64,000 bases of DNA, taken from contig VXAZ01006333.1 in the NCBI GenBank assembly GCA_013399875.1, positions 5,581 through 69,580 of the forward strand. Direction: 5' to 3'. Positions 9,848 to 42,410 of this stretch are shown here, one piece after another. Under the pieces are notes generated by a model, which searched no databases, had not been told where the DNA came from, and saw nothing but the letters and a program-made list of their open reading frames with translations. The translations under genes and the position numbers were made by a program. The stretch's first letter is position 1; every line of letters starts with the position of its first letter. The stretch is from Gymnorhina tibicen. Taxonomy: Eukaryota > Chordata > Aves > Passeriformes > Artamidae.

Positions 9848-12800
9848 ATGCCGGGTGAGTGCCACTGCCCCGCTCCTATCCTTCTGTGCCAGCTGGGGGC
9901 CACCTCCACCTCTACCCTGGGCTTCCCCCACTGCGACTCCCGGGGTCTCCAGCAGCTCAGGGTGAGTGGCCACCTTTCAGCACACACCTGAAATCCAGTT
10001 GCTCTCCTTGTCCCTAGAAGGGAATGTCCCTGCCATGACTCACCCCAACACTTTCCCACATGTCCTGGGGCAGGAGGGAAAGGCACCATGCCAGAGGGGG
10101 GGTGTCATGATGGAAAAGAACGCAGCCCCAACACAATCACCTCATTAAACCTTAAGGAAAACTGTCCAGGCAGCCCAGCACAGCCTTACTGAGCACCCAG
10201 CTTCCCAGTGGGAAGGAGGGACCGATCCCATTCCATCTGGGACCTCTTTGGATGGAAAAAGCCTTGCAAGATACGCTCTGCAAATAACTTTGGCCTTTGT
10301 AGATAAATAAACAAAGGGGACTCAAATGGAAAAGGGAAAAGAGCCTTGGTGGACACTGAGCACTTTGCCCTGTGATCCTAGCCTGCCTGGACCATCCTAA
10401 CTGGGAACCATCCCTGCTGGGAAGCCTCCTGCTTCCACATCCACCTGTGGAGAAATGCCAGCGGATCCAAAGCTCTGGCATCAGCTGCCCATGCTTGCAT
10501 GTGACTGCTCTGCCCATCTGCCTGGCATCTGCAGCCCTGTGCTGTGGCCACGAGGTCACTCAGCTGGGAGAGCAGGAGGCCCAGCCCTGGCTGCAGCTGG
10601 CCCCAGACTTGGATCCATAAAGAATTCACGGGCTATTTTAGGCCCAGCAGATAAAAATAGGGAGTAGCAAGGCTTTGGGAACCAATGGTTCTTCCAAAAT
10701 ATGCAACATGCCAATGTTTCCAGATAAAATGTAAGCAGAGACCTATTTGGGAAGGGGAGATGAGCGAATCCTTTGAAACAGGTCCACCAGCCCAGGAGCC
10801 ACAGTGGGTGGCAAGGATGGAGCGTCAGGGACCTCCTGTTTCCCTTCCAGGCTCCTCCAGCTGGGAAGGGCACAGCCCAGTGAGGGTTTGGCTGAGGGCC
10901 TGGCTCTGTCTGTATTTGCTGCCTGGAGCCCATCGGGGCAGGGCTAATCACAGAATCAGTTAGGTTGGAAAAGACCTCAGAGATCGCCAAGCCCCGTCTT
11001 TGGCCGAACACCACTAAGCAATCTGTCCCCTCAGGAAGTGCCGACTTCCGGTTACTGTGAAATCACCCCTCCCCACAGCACACTGACCTCAGTCCCCAGT
11101 GCCAGTGTCCCTCACTCTCTGCTGTGTCCTCCCACAGGTCTCAGGTGTGTGATGGTGGCCTACAGTCAGTCTTGTGGGTATTAATGGAGTCTTCCAAGGC
11201 AGCTACTGGGTTGATGTGGTCTCCACAGGACCTCAGTGTGCTGGTAAGGATGCAACCCCACGGGCTTGGCTGCTTTGGGAAGGGGGTAGAGGAGTGAGGA
11301 AGCCAACACAAAGTCCCTGAAGGAATAGGCAAGGAATAGGCCCTGAGGTTGGCACGACCAACTGGGGCTGCTCCAGCTACTGCCCTGCCCTGGCTTTGCC
11401 ATTCCCGCCTTTATCACTGTTATCTGGGGTGAGAGTTTCCACAGCCAAGGAATGCCTCTCGGCTTTGAATTACCCCCGCTAATCTCATCTCCGTCCTTGC
11501 TTCCTGCCTTGGATCAACAGAGACTGAATTCCACTTAAGTGCAAAACTCAACTCAAACTTAACTCCCAGCTTCCCAGCTCAAAGCCCGGGGGCTACAGCC
11601 AATGGAAGGAACAACATAAGATCACTGGGGATGTTTATGCCTGGGACGCTACGGTCTCTCCCCGCAGGCATTTCCCACCTTGCCCTTTCCTTACTAATCA
11701 GCTGTACTTAGAGCATGGTCCTGACATGGATTTCCAAAACCAGCCTCCCTCTCCCCTACCCTCCTTCCTTCCACAAAGGAAGAGGTATTAACCACAGCCC
11801 TTTTTTCCTCCATCACAGCTGCTTTTTTTTTAAACACCTCTCTTTGTTGTTTCAGGCTTGAAAAAAAACCTCACACAAGTTTGGATTCCTCCAAGACTTT
11901 CCCACAGCCTCTATCACACATCTGCTCTCCTAGAAGAAAAAAGAAAAACATACCTAGTAATAATATTTTCCTCTTTTACACTGTATATTTGTAAGGAAGA
12001 GTGTGTTACTCCCGAAAGCATGGTTTGACAGGCATTGTTGTAATGTTTGAAAAGGCTTTTCAAACGGAACCATAGGAAAGCAGACTACAAAAAAAAGAAA
12101 AAAAACAAAGGAAAAAAAACCCAAAACAAGAGCAAGTATTTTTGTACCAAAGCTCCTCAAGAGGACAATCTTACACCGGGTCGGACCACAGGTTTTGTGC
12201 TTGACTTTTGACATGTGTAAAGAAGAGTCTTATTATCCCCTGGCCCCATCAGCTGCATGTCGAAGGCATGATGTTCACACGTGAGAGGATGTCGACACAC
12301 ACGATGCGGGTTTGTAGGAATTGTGCTCCCTCTGGCACAGGAATTTTGCTCCGGCCGTGCTGGCAAGGCGTCTGCAGACACTACAGTATTACTGTTTTCT
12401 TCCCGGTTGCACCAAATGGCAAGCAGGCAGGACAATCAGGAACTTTCTTCCGGTGTTTTTTTTACCTTGGGGCTGTGTTCATAGCTGCTGTGCAAAGCTT
12501 CCGTGGGGTACAACGGCTCGGATCAGGGATGGGCGGACAGCCCACACATGTAGCAAGGTGACAATTTGCCTCCTCCTCCTCCTGCCATGACTGCTCCAAG
12601 CTGTTACAGGCAACGTAAACTGCTGTATGAAAAAAACATACCGACAAATCCTTGGTTTGCCAGCTTCCTCGAGGTTGGACATGAGTCCTCAGGGGCTTCC
12701 CATTACGCTGAAGCACTGGCCTGGCCTGGCCTGGGGTTTTAGTGCTGATGTTACGCTGGTCTGGCTGCTCCCTGCGTGGCATTCCCATGTTTCCATGTGC

Positions 12801-13460
12801 AAAGATGAGAAGGGAGGCTGCCAACATCCTTTACAGAGATAGAGTACCAGCAGAGAGACTGCTTGACATACTAGTTCTCCTTGCTCCAGGAGGAATTTGG
12901 AAAAAGAACAGAGCAAACTGACCCAAAACCTCTATTAGGTTTTGGTTTCTTGCAAAGGGAGGCGCAGAACTCCTTCCATTGCCTTTCCCCCTGTCTCCAT
13001 TCCAGCCGCAGGGAACACTGGGCTCAGCTGCTGCCCAGGCCTCACCGTAGCTGGTTTTTCCCAGATGTTCATGGCCTCATTAAACATCATCACCTTTTCC
13101 TCTCTCCTTCCTCGTGTCCTGTGGGTGGGCCAAAATAAGACGGCTGAGATTCTGGCAGTCGGGCTGGGACAGGGGGATGAGAAAATGGGATTTTTCATGT
13201 GATCAGAAACTGTCCCATTGGAATCTTCTGTAAAAAATGGGACTGATAAAAGTGATGTGAGAAGAAATCAAATCCAAGACAAACCTCAGAGCGGCTCTAA
13301 AAGGAACGGTACCAGCGTTCCCAAGCAACGGACTAACTCTTTTAGCAAACTATTTCCTGTACTTTATCTCATGGAGAGGAGAGGAGCTTCCACATTGTCT
13401 ACTCTGCTTTTGGAAATATGTTTAAAGGTACTTTTCTATTGTAATTTTTTAAAAATAAAA
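9848..13460 (+). other. RBPMS 3' region: probable spliced 3' UTR and candidate distal poly(A) site
   Basis: A strong donor (ccgg|gtgagt at 9854/9855) follows the stop codon by 7 nt. A good candidate acceptor (tcctcccacag) ends at 11137. AATAAA occurs at 10305 or nearby, and again at 13454-13459, the latter followed by GT-rich sequence near 13490 typical of a poly(A) site. No coding potential is recognised. The exact 3' exon boundaries cannot be fixed from sequence alone. Confidence 0.35.
10946..11055 (-). mobile_element. CR1 LINE 3'-end fragment
   Basis: Starts with the typical reverse-complement CR1 3' tail (cacagaatcagttaggttgg, then aaaagacctcagagatc) and a following block like 'aacaccactaagc'. 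CR1 is the dominant avian LINE, and 5'-truncated copies like this are usual. Confidence 0.75.
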
Positions 13461-16248
13461 CCGGTGATTATTATAAGTTACGCGCAGAGCATCGTCGTGT
13501 GCCGTCTGTCTGGTTAGGAACAGGGAGAAGGATCCCAACACACCCCTCAGGGCCTTGGCGAACATCAGCCTCTTTCCTCCCTCGGGAGTAGTTGAAAGCA
13601 CTGTGAGGCTCCTGGGTGATTTTTCAGGGCAGATGCCATCATCCTGTTTGGCTCTCTTGGATCTCTAGGAAAGCTCCAAAATCCAGGCTGGAAGGATCAG
13701 CAGGCTTTAAAGAAATGACTCCAAGTTTACAAAGATGTTATCGGTTAGTTTTTAAACCTACTAATCTTGGCAGGGAGCACAGGAGCTAGGATGCAATTTT
13801 CCATGAGCTCAGCCTCGGCTGAGGCAAACGTAACCTAGAGACGAAGGGCCAGATTAGCTCTGTATTTTTTTTAACACGCTGGGAATTTTGAAAACCTCGG
13901 GTTTGAAAGCCCAACCTAGAAATTCCTCCTCCTTTCTCTGCTCTGCTCCCACCCTGACAAATGTAACCAGCACCCCCCAGGAGCTTCAGCCAACAGGCCA
14001 GGCTTCAAAAACAAAGTGCCAGGAGCAAGCTCCAGCTTAGCAAAAGCAGCCTGGAAAACGGGGTGTAAAGGACAGGATTAAAAAACCTACAAGCTCCAGG
14101 GTGGAAGGAAGAGGCATGGCAGTTATTTGAAACCCCTGGCTGGCAGAGATGAGTTAAGCCCTTAAAGTTGGATGTTAATCCCAGTGTGGCCACCGCCACC
14201 GCAAGTCACAGCTTTCACAGCTTTCCTTCCGAGTTGCATCCAGGGGAGAGGTTTGTTGGCAGGCACGGGGGAGGAAGGGAAGGGAGCCACAACACGCTGC
14301 TCAGCCCAAGAGCTGCTCTGAGCAGCAGCAACTGGCCAAAACCTCTGTCCCAGGCAGCACTTTAAGGGACACACAGATGTTTTTGGGAGCAGATTCAGCA
14401 GCAAACATCCTCCAGCTACGAGAGCCATGAAACGTGCACACATCCTTCTGGACTTTGCCAGGGCATGGCATCTGCTCCCAGATCTGCCCTGCGAAAGGAA
14501 GTGGGGCCTTGCCCGAAATATTTAACCTCTTGAACCACTTTTTTTTTCCATTTCCCCCATGAACCAACCTGTTTTTGTCTCTGTGCTGATGAGCATTGCC
14601 CTCATCAGCAAGGGGCGGGAGCAGCACGCTGCTCGCCTGGCCCCGGCGTCCCCTTTGCCCGCGGTGACCTTTCCCCATGCGGCTGGGGGAACATTCCTTC
14701 CCTGTGACCATCGGGGCTCTTACAGGAAGGCCCAAGCTGCTGGCTGACACTGGAGAATTGCAAAACGGGATCAGGGACTCCCAGGCCAGTGCTGCCATTC
14801 GATACCAGGGTAAGTCCTGGGGGATATGAACAGGCAGAGCTGGAAAAACCAAACTGAGATTTTGCACTCTCATTGTTTCCGCTTTCCCAAGTCTTTCTCT
14901 TCCCATCCCCCTAACGTAAGGCTAAGCTCAGGGAGGGGGGATGCAGGCAGCTCCTTCCTGTGCATCCCTGCACAGAGGTTGGCTGACGGGCAGCAGGCTG
15001 GAAGCAGCTGCAAAGGCAGGGAACAGCTTGGCAGGGTCTACAAGTCAAAATACAGCGCTGATTCCCCACATCAGACGGACTCGAACGGCAGAGAAATGAG
15101 AACAAGGTGGGAGAAGGAGAGCTGTATCTCTCAGACGATTTGGGGCGGATGGTCAGGCAGCAGCAGCAGCAGGGACAGGGGATCCTGCCACGGGAATGGA
15201 GATGCACCAGCTGGGCCAGGGAGAGCAAAGGGCAGACAGAGCCGGCGCCGAGGCACCCGCAGCCCGGATGGGGCAGGGAGGAGGAGCAAGCCCAGCACCG
15301 CTCCTGGGAGAGGGGGAGAAGGAATAACAAGGCTGGGAGAGGAAAGATGTGAGAGCACCAGGGCTTGGCCAGGCAGCTTTAAAGGCTGAGACACAGGCTG
15401 TGAGGGAAGGCAGTGCGTAAAAGCGAAGAGGTGGGTGGCTTTGTGAGGATAGTTGGGGCCCAGCACAGCACTCAGCATGGATTTGTTCCCTGATTCCTAA
15501 AGGGGAAATTGAGAGGTGCCATCTCGCAAAGGTCACTGCACTGCCTGAGAGCTTCCAGGCAAGGCTGCTCTGTTCTCCCTGCCACCACGAAAAGGAGGAC
15601 ATTTCAACCCAGGGGGATGAGCTGGGTGCTGCAGATGTGATCTGCCCCGAGAGCCATGCTCCAGCCAACACTTAAACACCGCTACCTGCCTCGCTCAGGG
15701 TACAAACCAAGATGACAGTGGGGCTTAGAAAAGCAAAGCTAAGAAATACCATTAGCAGGTCCCTGAAATGCTGCCTCTAAAACACGGGGAAGTCAACCAT
15801 TAGCAGAGTCTGGACTTCATCTCTGCAGTCTCCATAATTAATAACCAGCTCAGGAGGGAATAGAGAACACAACCAAACTGATGGAGGCAGGAAGAAACTG
15901 CACAAGTACTTCAGGCCTTGGATGCAAGCCCAGAAGTGCAGGTATATAGTCAAAAAATTAACTTAATGGCAGGACAACCTCCTGCCTTAACCATCCCTTT
16001 CCCCTGCTGTGCTTGTACTCTGCACAATGTCCAACCCACGAGGCCGGTGCAGATCGACACGTGAATCCCAGCCACAGAAGCACTGCTGGGTTTTCAGAGT
16101 CATGGCTGTTTTTCCTGGGCTGTTGAGTAACACAGAGGCCACTGCAAGCCAAAGCAGCAGAAAGCAAGCCAGAGACAAACAAGAACTGCTCTTACAGCAC
16201 ACCAGGAGGCACCAAAGGAACCAGGGCTTGGACCCACAGAAGCACATG

Positions 16249-16745
16249 GGTAGAGGGGGCTGCAGGAGGTCTCTGATCCAACCTCCCTCTCACAACAGGA
16301 CCGTTGCCACCAAGAGACCTGGGCATCCTGGTCTTGTCTGGGCAATACTTGAACCCTTCATGGATGGAGACATCTCCCCACCAGCTGTTTTTTTCCTAAT
16401 ATCCAAGCCAAACTTCCCACATTCCCTTATTATGTCATCTGTCACAGCTGCCAAAAGCGTTTGACCACATACATCATCCTCCTCACTGCCCTTCACATCG
16501 CTGTACCTTGTGATTAGATACACCCCCAGGCACCTGCTCAACACACTGAGCAGTCCCAGCTCCCCACTCCTCCTCCCAGGCCCTCTGCCCCCAGCCCTGA
16601 CCAGCCTGGGAGCTCCAGTCAGCATCCTGAGGGATGGAGCAGGGATTGAATAGAGGGGGAGGCCTAAACGGGACACACTGTCCAGGTGTGAGCTCCCTAG
16701 CGCTGAGCAGAGAGCCAACTGCTTCCCTTGCTCTGCTGGCCCTTG
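16249..16745 (-). mobile_element. CR1 LINE fragment (old, diverged)
   Basis: Reverse-orientation CR1. It reads ctgatccaacctccctctca, then a 'cttcatggatggagacatctcc' block, then the internal 'caggtgtgagctccctagcgc' block. Insertions and substitutions throughout indicate an old copy. Confidence 0.7.
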
Positions 16746-17334
16746 CCAGAGCGGCACAGGTTGCGGTCACCTCATTTGGGAAGAGAACAGCTACAGCCAT
16801 GCAATAGCAGGGAGCCCTGCTGTGTCCAGGCAAGCCCTCTCTTCTGGGGAGATGCCAATCTTCCTTATCTGCTTTACAGGGACGTGTCCAGAGAGCCTGC
16901 GCAGGGCTGACAACACGGACACGGTCAGAACACGCTACAGAGCCAGAGGAACAGTGCCAGAGCAGACCCTCTCTCCCTCAGGAGGAGATTGAATCCCAAG
17001 CCACCTGATTTGCCATATCCCTGACTTTGCCAGCAGTAGGAAGGTAGCACCAGCAGGCTGAGATCCAAGCTCTCCTCTGCCTGATGGCTGTCAGTGGTTA
17101 GCCTTGCCAGTCTAAACCAGCCAACAGTAAGCACTGGCTCTACTGGACATCCTTCCCCCAGAAGCAGGAGCTGCCAGAGGCAGTAACACACAAAGGAATT
17201 TGGGCCTGGTACATTAGCAACGACCAGAAAGTGAGCAACAAAGCTGGAAATAATGAGATGTCAGCACCACGGTTGCTTCTAGCCATCTGCAAACGCAACC
17301 CCTCCTCATCAGCAGGTACCGGGAGCGCAGCTCT

Positions 17335-17345
17335 CCCTGGTGGCC
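17335..17345. promoter_or_regulatory. Candidate CTCF core motif
   Basis: CCCTGGTGGCC matches the core of the CTCF consensus read on this strand. It lies in a GC-rich pocket between two convergent genes. This is a motif match only. Confidence 0.3.
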
Positions 17346-18389
17346 CGGCACCGCCCGCCCGTGCTCATCGGAAGTGACAGCCCTCGCTGGCTGCAGCCAC
17401 GTGCAGGGCCTCCAAACCCTTTCTCAGGGCTCCCTCGCCTCGCTTTCCTCTGCTTTCTAAAAGCCTGGAATGATCATGATGAATTATAGATTAGCTCTGG
17501 TACACATCGCCTTATGTCAGTTTTCTCATTCAACCATACACAATCCTGCTGTTTTCCATCCCCTTCCAGAATGATCATCATAATGGAGGAGGAGGTGGAA
17601 TAACTTCAGTCAGAGCAACTTTTAGGAGAGAAGTTAGCAGAGATCCGTGTTTAGAGGTGTGACACACCAGGGCTACTCAACTCATCCCTTAAAAAAGGAA
17701 AACCTTGTCAGGATCAACACACCAAATACTGGAACTGAGGGAACAATGTCCTTGCTGGACAAGAGCCTCAGGAGAGCAGAAGAGGCAGGGACAGGTAAAG
17801 ACGACACTGAGATGGGTTTGCCAAAGAACCTTCCCAAAATGCCCGAGACCAAGGTGCCTGCCACAGACCACTTCCATCTGAAATATTCCATTCTATGTTC
17901 TCAGCCCAAGTGTCCTCATCTTCCTGGTTTGCAGCAGATGCTTCCAGGGGAGGAGGAGAAAAATGGCCAACGGATAATGGCCCAGGGCTGCCAGGACAGA
18001 ATATGATGCCTCTCAGCAGCCCTTTGCGATGCCAGTCTGAGGGAAAAAGGGTTTTGCCAAAGTAAGCAAGCTGAGGGCATGGTGGTTTTGGCCACTGGGA
18101 GAGTCATTCTGACAGACACAGAACACAAGAGAACACCCTTAGAGGAATATGAAGGAGGCTTAAGTTTTTAACAGCTGAACTGCAGCTGAACTTCAAAAGC
18201 CTGATCAGTACTGGAATGGTACTAAAATGGTTTCAGCAAACAGATTCACATTCATGTAGTCTGAGATGTTTTCTAGTTCCACCATTTGATTTTTAAGAGG
18301 TCTTGGAAAAAAAAAAGAGCACTGGGAGCATCTTTCCTTGGGAAAAAAACCCAGCTCCTGAAATCTACACAAGAGGGAGGAGCTCATGC

Positions 18390-18806
18390 TCCTCTTCTTT
18401 CTGACAGGCTTAGGAAGTTGGGTCTGTTCACCCTGGAGAAGAGAAGGTTGTAGGGAGACCTCACAGCCCCTTCCAGTATCTGAAGGGGCGTACAAGGAAT
18501 CCAGAGAGGGACTCTTCATCAGGGACTGTAGTGACAGGACAAGGGGGAATGGGTAGAAACTGAAAGAGGGGAAATTTAGCTTAGATGTATGGAAGAAAGT
18601 CTCCCCTGTGAGGGTGCTGAGGCCCTGGCACAGATTACCCAGAGCTGTGGCTGCCCCATCCCTGAAAGTGTCCAAGGCCAAGTTGGAGTGGTTTTGGAGT
18701 AACTTGGTCTAGTGGAAGGTGTTCCTGCCCATGGCAGAGGGTGGAACAAGATGATCTTTAAGGTCCCTTCCAACCCAAACCAGTCTGGGATTCTACGATT
18801 CTGTGC
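18390..18806 (+). mobile_element. CR1 LINE 3' end
   Basis: Forward-orientation CR1 3' end. Recognisable blocks are ccctggagaagagaagg, ggactcttcatcagggac, gacaggacaaggggga, gtctagtggaaggtgttcct, and aaggtcccttccaacccaaa. It ends in the short ATTCTRYG-type terminal repeats (attctacgattctgtg). 5'-truncated. Confidence 0.88.
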
Positions 18807-19534
18807 TTATTGTCTGAACTTGTTTTCTACACCACTGCTTGTCTACAGTCCATGACACCACTAACAGGCCAATGTGAGCTTCCCTTCAGCTATTTCATAG
18901 GTTTTACCCTAACAAGCTGCAAAACTTATTTATGCCCTTTCTGCTACTATTGCAGAGGAGAAGAGATACACCAGTGAGGCAAAGCATCTAATTCAGTCTT
19001 TCCAACTGGACGCCACCTGGAGCCTCACAAGGCTAGCACAGTACATAGAGCTCACAGTCACTCTCCCTTTCCTGCTCTCCTGTTTTTTGACCTAACTTAT
19101 TTTTAATCTTTCAAAGTAGCTGGAGGCATTTTCTTTAGACTCAGACTCTATTATCTTAATCACTTGAGCAGAGAAACAAAGCAGGTAGCCTACCTTACAG
19201 CCAGCTTTGGTTCATACAGAAAGGGCAATGTTATGTAAGGTAACTGGAAGTTGCTCCATGAAACCCCCAAAGGTAGGAAAGGCAACTCAGAGCTCTGCTG
19301 TTGTCCAAGCAGCACCACCAAAAAAATCACTGCTCAAAAATGCAGCAGATGGAAGGGAACTTTTTTTCCCTTGAGTGAAGATGACAGAAGAAAGGTGAAC
19401 AGTTTTGCAAGTATCCTACAGGTACTTAAAGCAGAGCTGTAACGGAAAACTAAAAAGCTCCAAGAGGAATTGTTTGTGCTGACCTGGAATATACAGGAAA
19501 GAAAAACAGTTTCAAAACCATCTGGAGCAGCATG

Positions 19535-19568
<34 letters not shown>

Positions 19569-19597
19569 AAAAGCATGAAATATATATATATATATGC
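19535..19597. repeat. TA dinucleotide microsatellites
   Basis: Two (TA)n tracts, about 19536-19564 and 19581-19595, are separated by an A-rich 15-bp spacer. Likely length-variable. Intergenic, downstream of the GTF2E2 3' end. Confidence 0.85.
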
Positions 19598-20300
19598 ATA
19601 TAAAAAATAATAGAAGAAACCTCCTAACAGCATTTGGCAGCTCCTTAAACAGGGCTGACATGTGCAACGCTGGAAGCATTGTCTGTTTCTCAGAAGAGCA
19701 GCCTTTAAAACCAGGAGGATAAATGCTGCACTTACAGAAGCATATTTCCCCAAGCTGACAGAACTTGTTCAGTGCGACAGCAACAAAGCCTCATTCTTCA
19801 TCTGCTCACGTGTCCACATCCGACGGCCTCTGCTTCGACCCCGGCTGCATCAAGCAAGACAACAGCCTGTGCTCAGGCAGCAGTGATCTGCCATCGGTGG
19901 GGAGCTGCAGGCACCTCTTTTATCTTTGATCCTAACCCTGAAAGAGCGGAGAAACAGCTCCTCTCCTGCAGCGCCAGGAAAACAGGATCAGCATTGACTG
20001 ACTCTGGTTCGGAACATAAAAATAAGTTATCAAGAGGACATGATTTGGCCACATTCCATGTAAGACTGTGCTGCACAGAATATCAGGCATCTACAGGGAG
20101 CTTGCATTTAAGGTGGTTCCTCCCCTCTCCCCAGCTATCATTAAAAAGATGACAGCGTTAGCCCAGAACAATAAGTCACTGAGAGGATAAAAATATAGCA
20201 AAGATTCCTTTACCTCCACGAAAAGGAAAACGCAACAAGCACAAGAGTTGCCGATTCTCTCATTCTTTAAAGAAGTAACACTGGAAACCAGCATTGTAAA

Positions 20301-20348
20301 TTTATTACTTAAAAAAAAAAAGCTTCAGTATTACACCGTCGCTTTATT
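20301..20348 (-). terminator. GTF2E2: Candidate GTF2E2 poly(A) signals
   Basis: On the minus strand AATAAA occurs at 20343-20348 and 20301-20306, about 0.7 kb after the GTF2E2 stop. Either could end the transcript. The choice is inference. Confidence 0.35.
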
Positions 20349-21022
20349 TCCCTCCTGTGCACAGAGCAGAACGTGCAACACGCTTGTACCCACAACAGTG
20401 AGGAGACATCGCCGAGGGCAATTCCTAATTAACATTAGGAAGCTCCGGCTGCATCCCATCCCGCAGTCTGCTGGGATTTTGGGAGACGGGGTTTTCTGAG
20501 TTTGAGTCTTAGATATCACTGCCTTTCAGTAAAGCTCAGTCCCACGGCAAGGAAGAAGCATACAAACCGTGGGTGTACTTGACTGTGAAAGAAACTTTGC
20601 CTGCAGTGATTTTAGGAAAAGGTTTTCCTGAAATCGGTAAAACAAATGCTGTATTCAATCCCACTAGAAAGCCCCTTGTAAGTAATTCCAAGTAAATACC
20701 CATTAAGCAATGTAAAAGCAGAGTTAAGCACTGAGCAGGAATTCCTGCATTACATGCTGAGCACCATTTATCACCCTATGCCAACAGGCAACTAGTGAGA
20801 ACCTCTTACTCAAAGACACGTTTCCCATTAGCTAATTAAATTAACCTCTAAATTTAGTAGCTCATACTTGCTCTTAAACTGACCTGTTTCACCTCGGCAG
20901 TTGCTGGGGTGGGGGAAACACATCACATTATTATATACAGTCAGTCCTTCTGTGAGCAGACACCGAGCCCCAGCAGCAGAAAGCCTGTCTAGAAACGCGC
21001 GTTTGCTCCAGAATTCAACCGC

Positions 21023-40948
<19,926 letters not shown>

Positions 40949-41021
40949 GATTCTGCCACGGGGAAAAAACGAGAAAAAGGTGTTGCCGTCAATAAAGCAT
41001 TTAGGAGCAGAAATATCTGTT

Positions 41022-41182
41022 TATCACAGAAAATGCTGAGTTGGATGGGACCGGGTGGACTCATCACTGAGTCCAACCCTTAGCCCTACACAGGACACCC
41101 CAAGAATCCCACTCTGGGCCTGGGAGTGTTGTCCAAACGCTCCGTGAGCTGTGTCAGGATTGGTGCTGTCACCACATCCCTG
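41022..41182 (-). mobile_element. CR1-family fragment in the GTF2E2 5' UTR intron (left copy)
   Basis: Reversed CR1 3' end (atgctgagttggatgggacc, then gagtccaacccttagccc, then 'aggacaccccaagaatccc' and 'tgtccaaacgctcc'). It lies between the GTF2E2 promoter exon and the ATG exon. Confidence 0.7.
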
Positions 41183-41574
41183 GGGAGCAATTTATTTCTT
41201 GTTTGCTCCTCCTTTTCCCGAATATGGATTTAAATAACAGGGTAAAGGTGTCAGTGCACCACCGGAACCCTAAAGAGTGTGAATGGGAATGCCGAACCAG
41301 CCCTCACGGGCACACCAGGGTAGGAAAGCCGCGTACCAGGTTAACGAGGGACCTCACGGCCACCGGCAGGACGGAACAAAGTGGCAGCGCGGCGGGCGGG
41401 CGACCGGAAACCACCGGCCGGAGGGTGCCGGTGCCTCGCCGCCCCGATAACCCCGCACAGAGTGGGGAAGCCGCTCCCACGCCCCGCTCTCCGCTCCTGT
41501 CCCGGTCCCGATCCTGGTCCCTGCCCCCGTCCCCTCACGGCGCCCCCCGCGCGCGCCCGCTCACCCGCGCGCCG

Positions 41575-41660
41575 CCGCCGCCGCCTAGCGAGCCATGCCG
41601 CTCCCGGCAGCCCCCGCGCGCCCCGCCCCGGAAACGGGCCGGCCGTCGCCATGGCAACGC
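41575..41660 (-). promoter_or_regulatory. GTF2E2: GTF2E2 CpG promoter and 5' UTR exon (left copy)
   Basis: CpG-dense block with a minus-strand donor gcgcg|gtgagc, so a non-coding first exon would end at 41575 and splice to 40952. An RFX X-box lies at 41645-41658. The TSS is inferred to be near or just left of it. Confidence 0.5.
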
Positions 41661-41929
41661 GCCCCGGGCCTGCCCGCCCTCAGCCCCCGCCACACACACA
41701 CAGACACGCGCGCACGCAAAGGGGTCATTTATTTAAATCTTTTTATTAACATCCCATTTCACACAGTGAAAAAGTCCTAAAAGTGCTTCTTGAGGAAGAG
41801 AAGAGGCAGCAGCAGGAATGCAGAGTAGAGCAGGGGCAATTAAAGCCCTTGTGAGGCAACAGTCTCTGCAGCTAATGCTCCTGGCAGTGGGAAAGAAGAT
41901 TAAAAAAAAATTCATCTTGATTTCCACAT

Positions 41930-41967
41930 TCAACTGAAAATCCCTTTTCTGGTTTCTGTTTTGCATT
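41930..41967 (-). pseudogene. WRN: Truncated duplicate of the WRN last coding exon
   Basis: The last 38 coding bases of WRN, including TGA (41932-41930), are repeated here and cut at the N. This is part of the duplicated block, not a processed or decayed gene. Confidence 0.88.
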
Positions 41968-41968
41968 N
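41968..41968. other. Ambiguous base N (contig join)
   Basis: The only N in the window. It sits exactly between the two copies of the duplicated block and so probably marks a minimal gap between unmerged overlapping contigs. Confidence 0.9.
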
Positions 41969-42013
41969 AGCAGGAAACACCAAGCAGCTGCTGGACAAGA
42001 GACTTCCACCCAC

Positions 42014-42176
42014 CTGTGTTTTGTTTTGAGCTGGAGGAGCCCCCTTGTTCTACCTTGGCTTTCTTCTTCTTGGAGGCAGAGGAGTCTGAGGAGAGCGCTG
42101 GGCGTTTCTCTACGGCTGGCGTGGAGAGGGCTCGCTTTTTGAACAGCTCCCGCTCCCTCAGCAAGCTGGGGTCCAT
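42014..42176 (-). CDS. GTF2E2: Duplicate of GTF2E2 coding exon 1 (right copy)
   Basis: Identical to 40786-40948, including the acceptor and donor. Only one of the two can be coding exon 1 of the 291-aa product. The pair most likely represents one genomic exon. A predictor may report both or build a chimeric model across the N. Confidence 0.9.
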
Positions 42177-42249
42177 GATTCTGCCACGGGGAAAAAACGA
42201 GAAAAAGGTGTTGCCGTCAATAAAGCATTTAGGAGCAGAAATATCTGTT

Positions 42250-42410
42250 TATCACAGAAAATGCTGAGTTGGATGGGACCGGGTGGACTCATCACTGAGT
42301 CCAACCCTTAGCCCTACACAGGACACCCCAAGAATCCCACTCTGGGCCTGGGAGTGTTGTCCAAACGCTCCGTGAGCTGTGTCAGGATTGGTGCTGTCAC
42401 CACATCCCTG
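42250..42410 (-). mobile_element. CR1-family fragment (right copy)
   Basis: Same sequence as at 41022-41182, repeated with the 1,228-bp offset. Not an independent insertion. Confidence 0.7.

Larger units (their letters stand above)
13461..20299. other. Intergenic region between convergent RBPMS and GTF2E2
   Basis: No coding exon is recognised. It holds two CR1 copies (about 16249-16745 and 18390-18806), a CAG run near 15159-15173, a GC-rich stretch at 17310-17410 with a candidate CTCF core, and TA microsatellites at 19535-19597. Several open frames exist but lack any family signature. Confidence 0.6.

Noticed and set aside
41733..42176. 147-codon minus-strand frame running from GTF2E2 exon 1 across the N into WRN tail sequence
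   Set aside because: It reads through a splice donor, the contig join and an unrelated gene end. It exists only because of the duplicated block.
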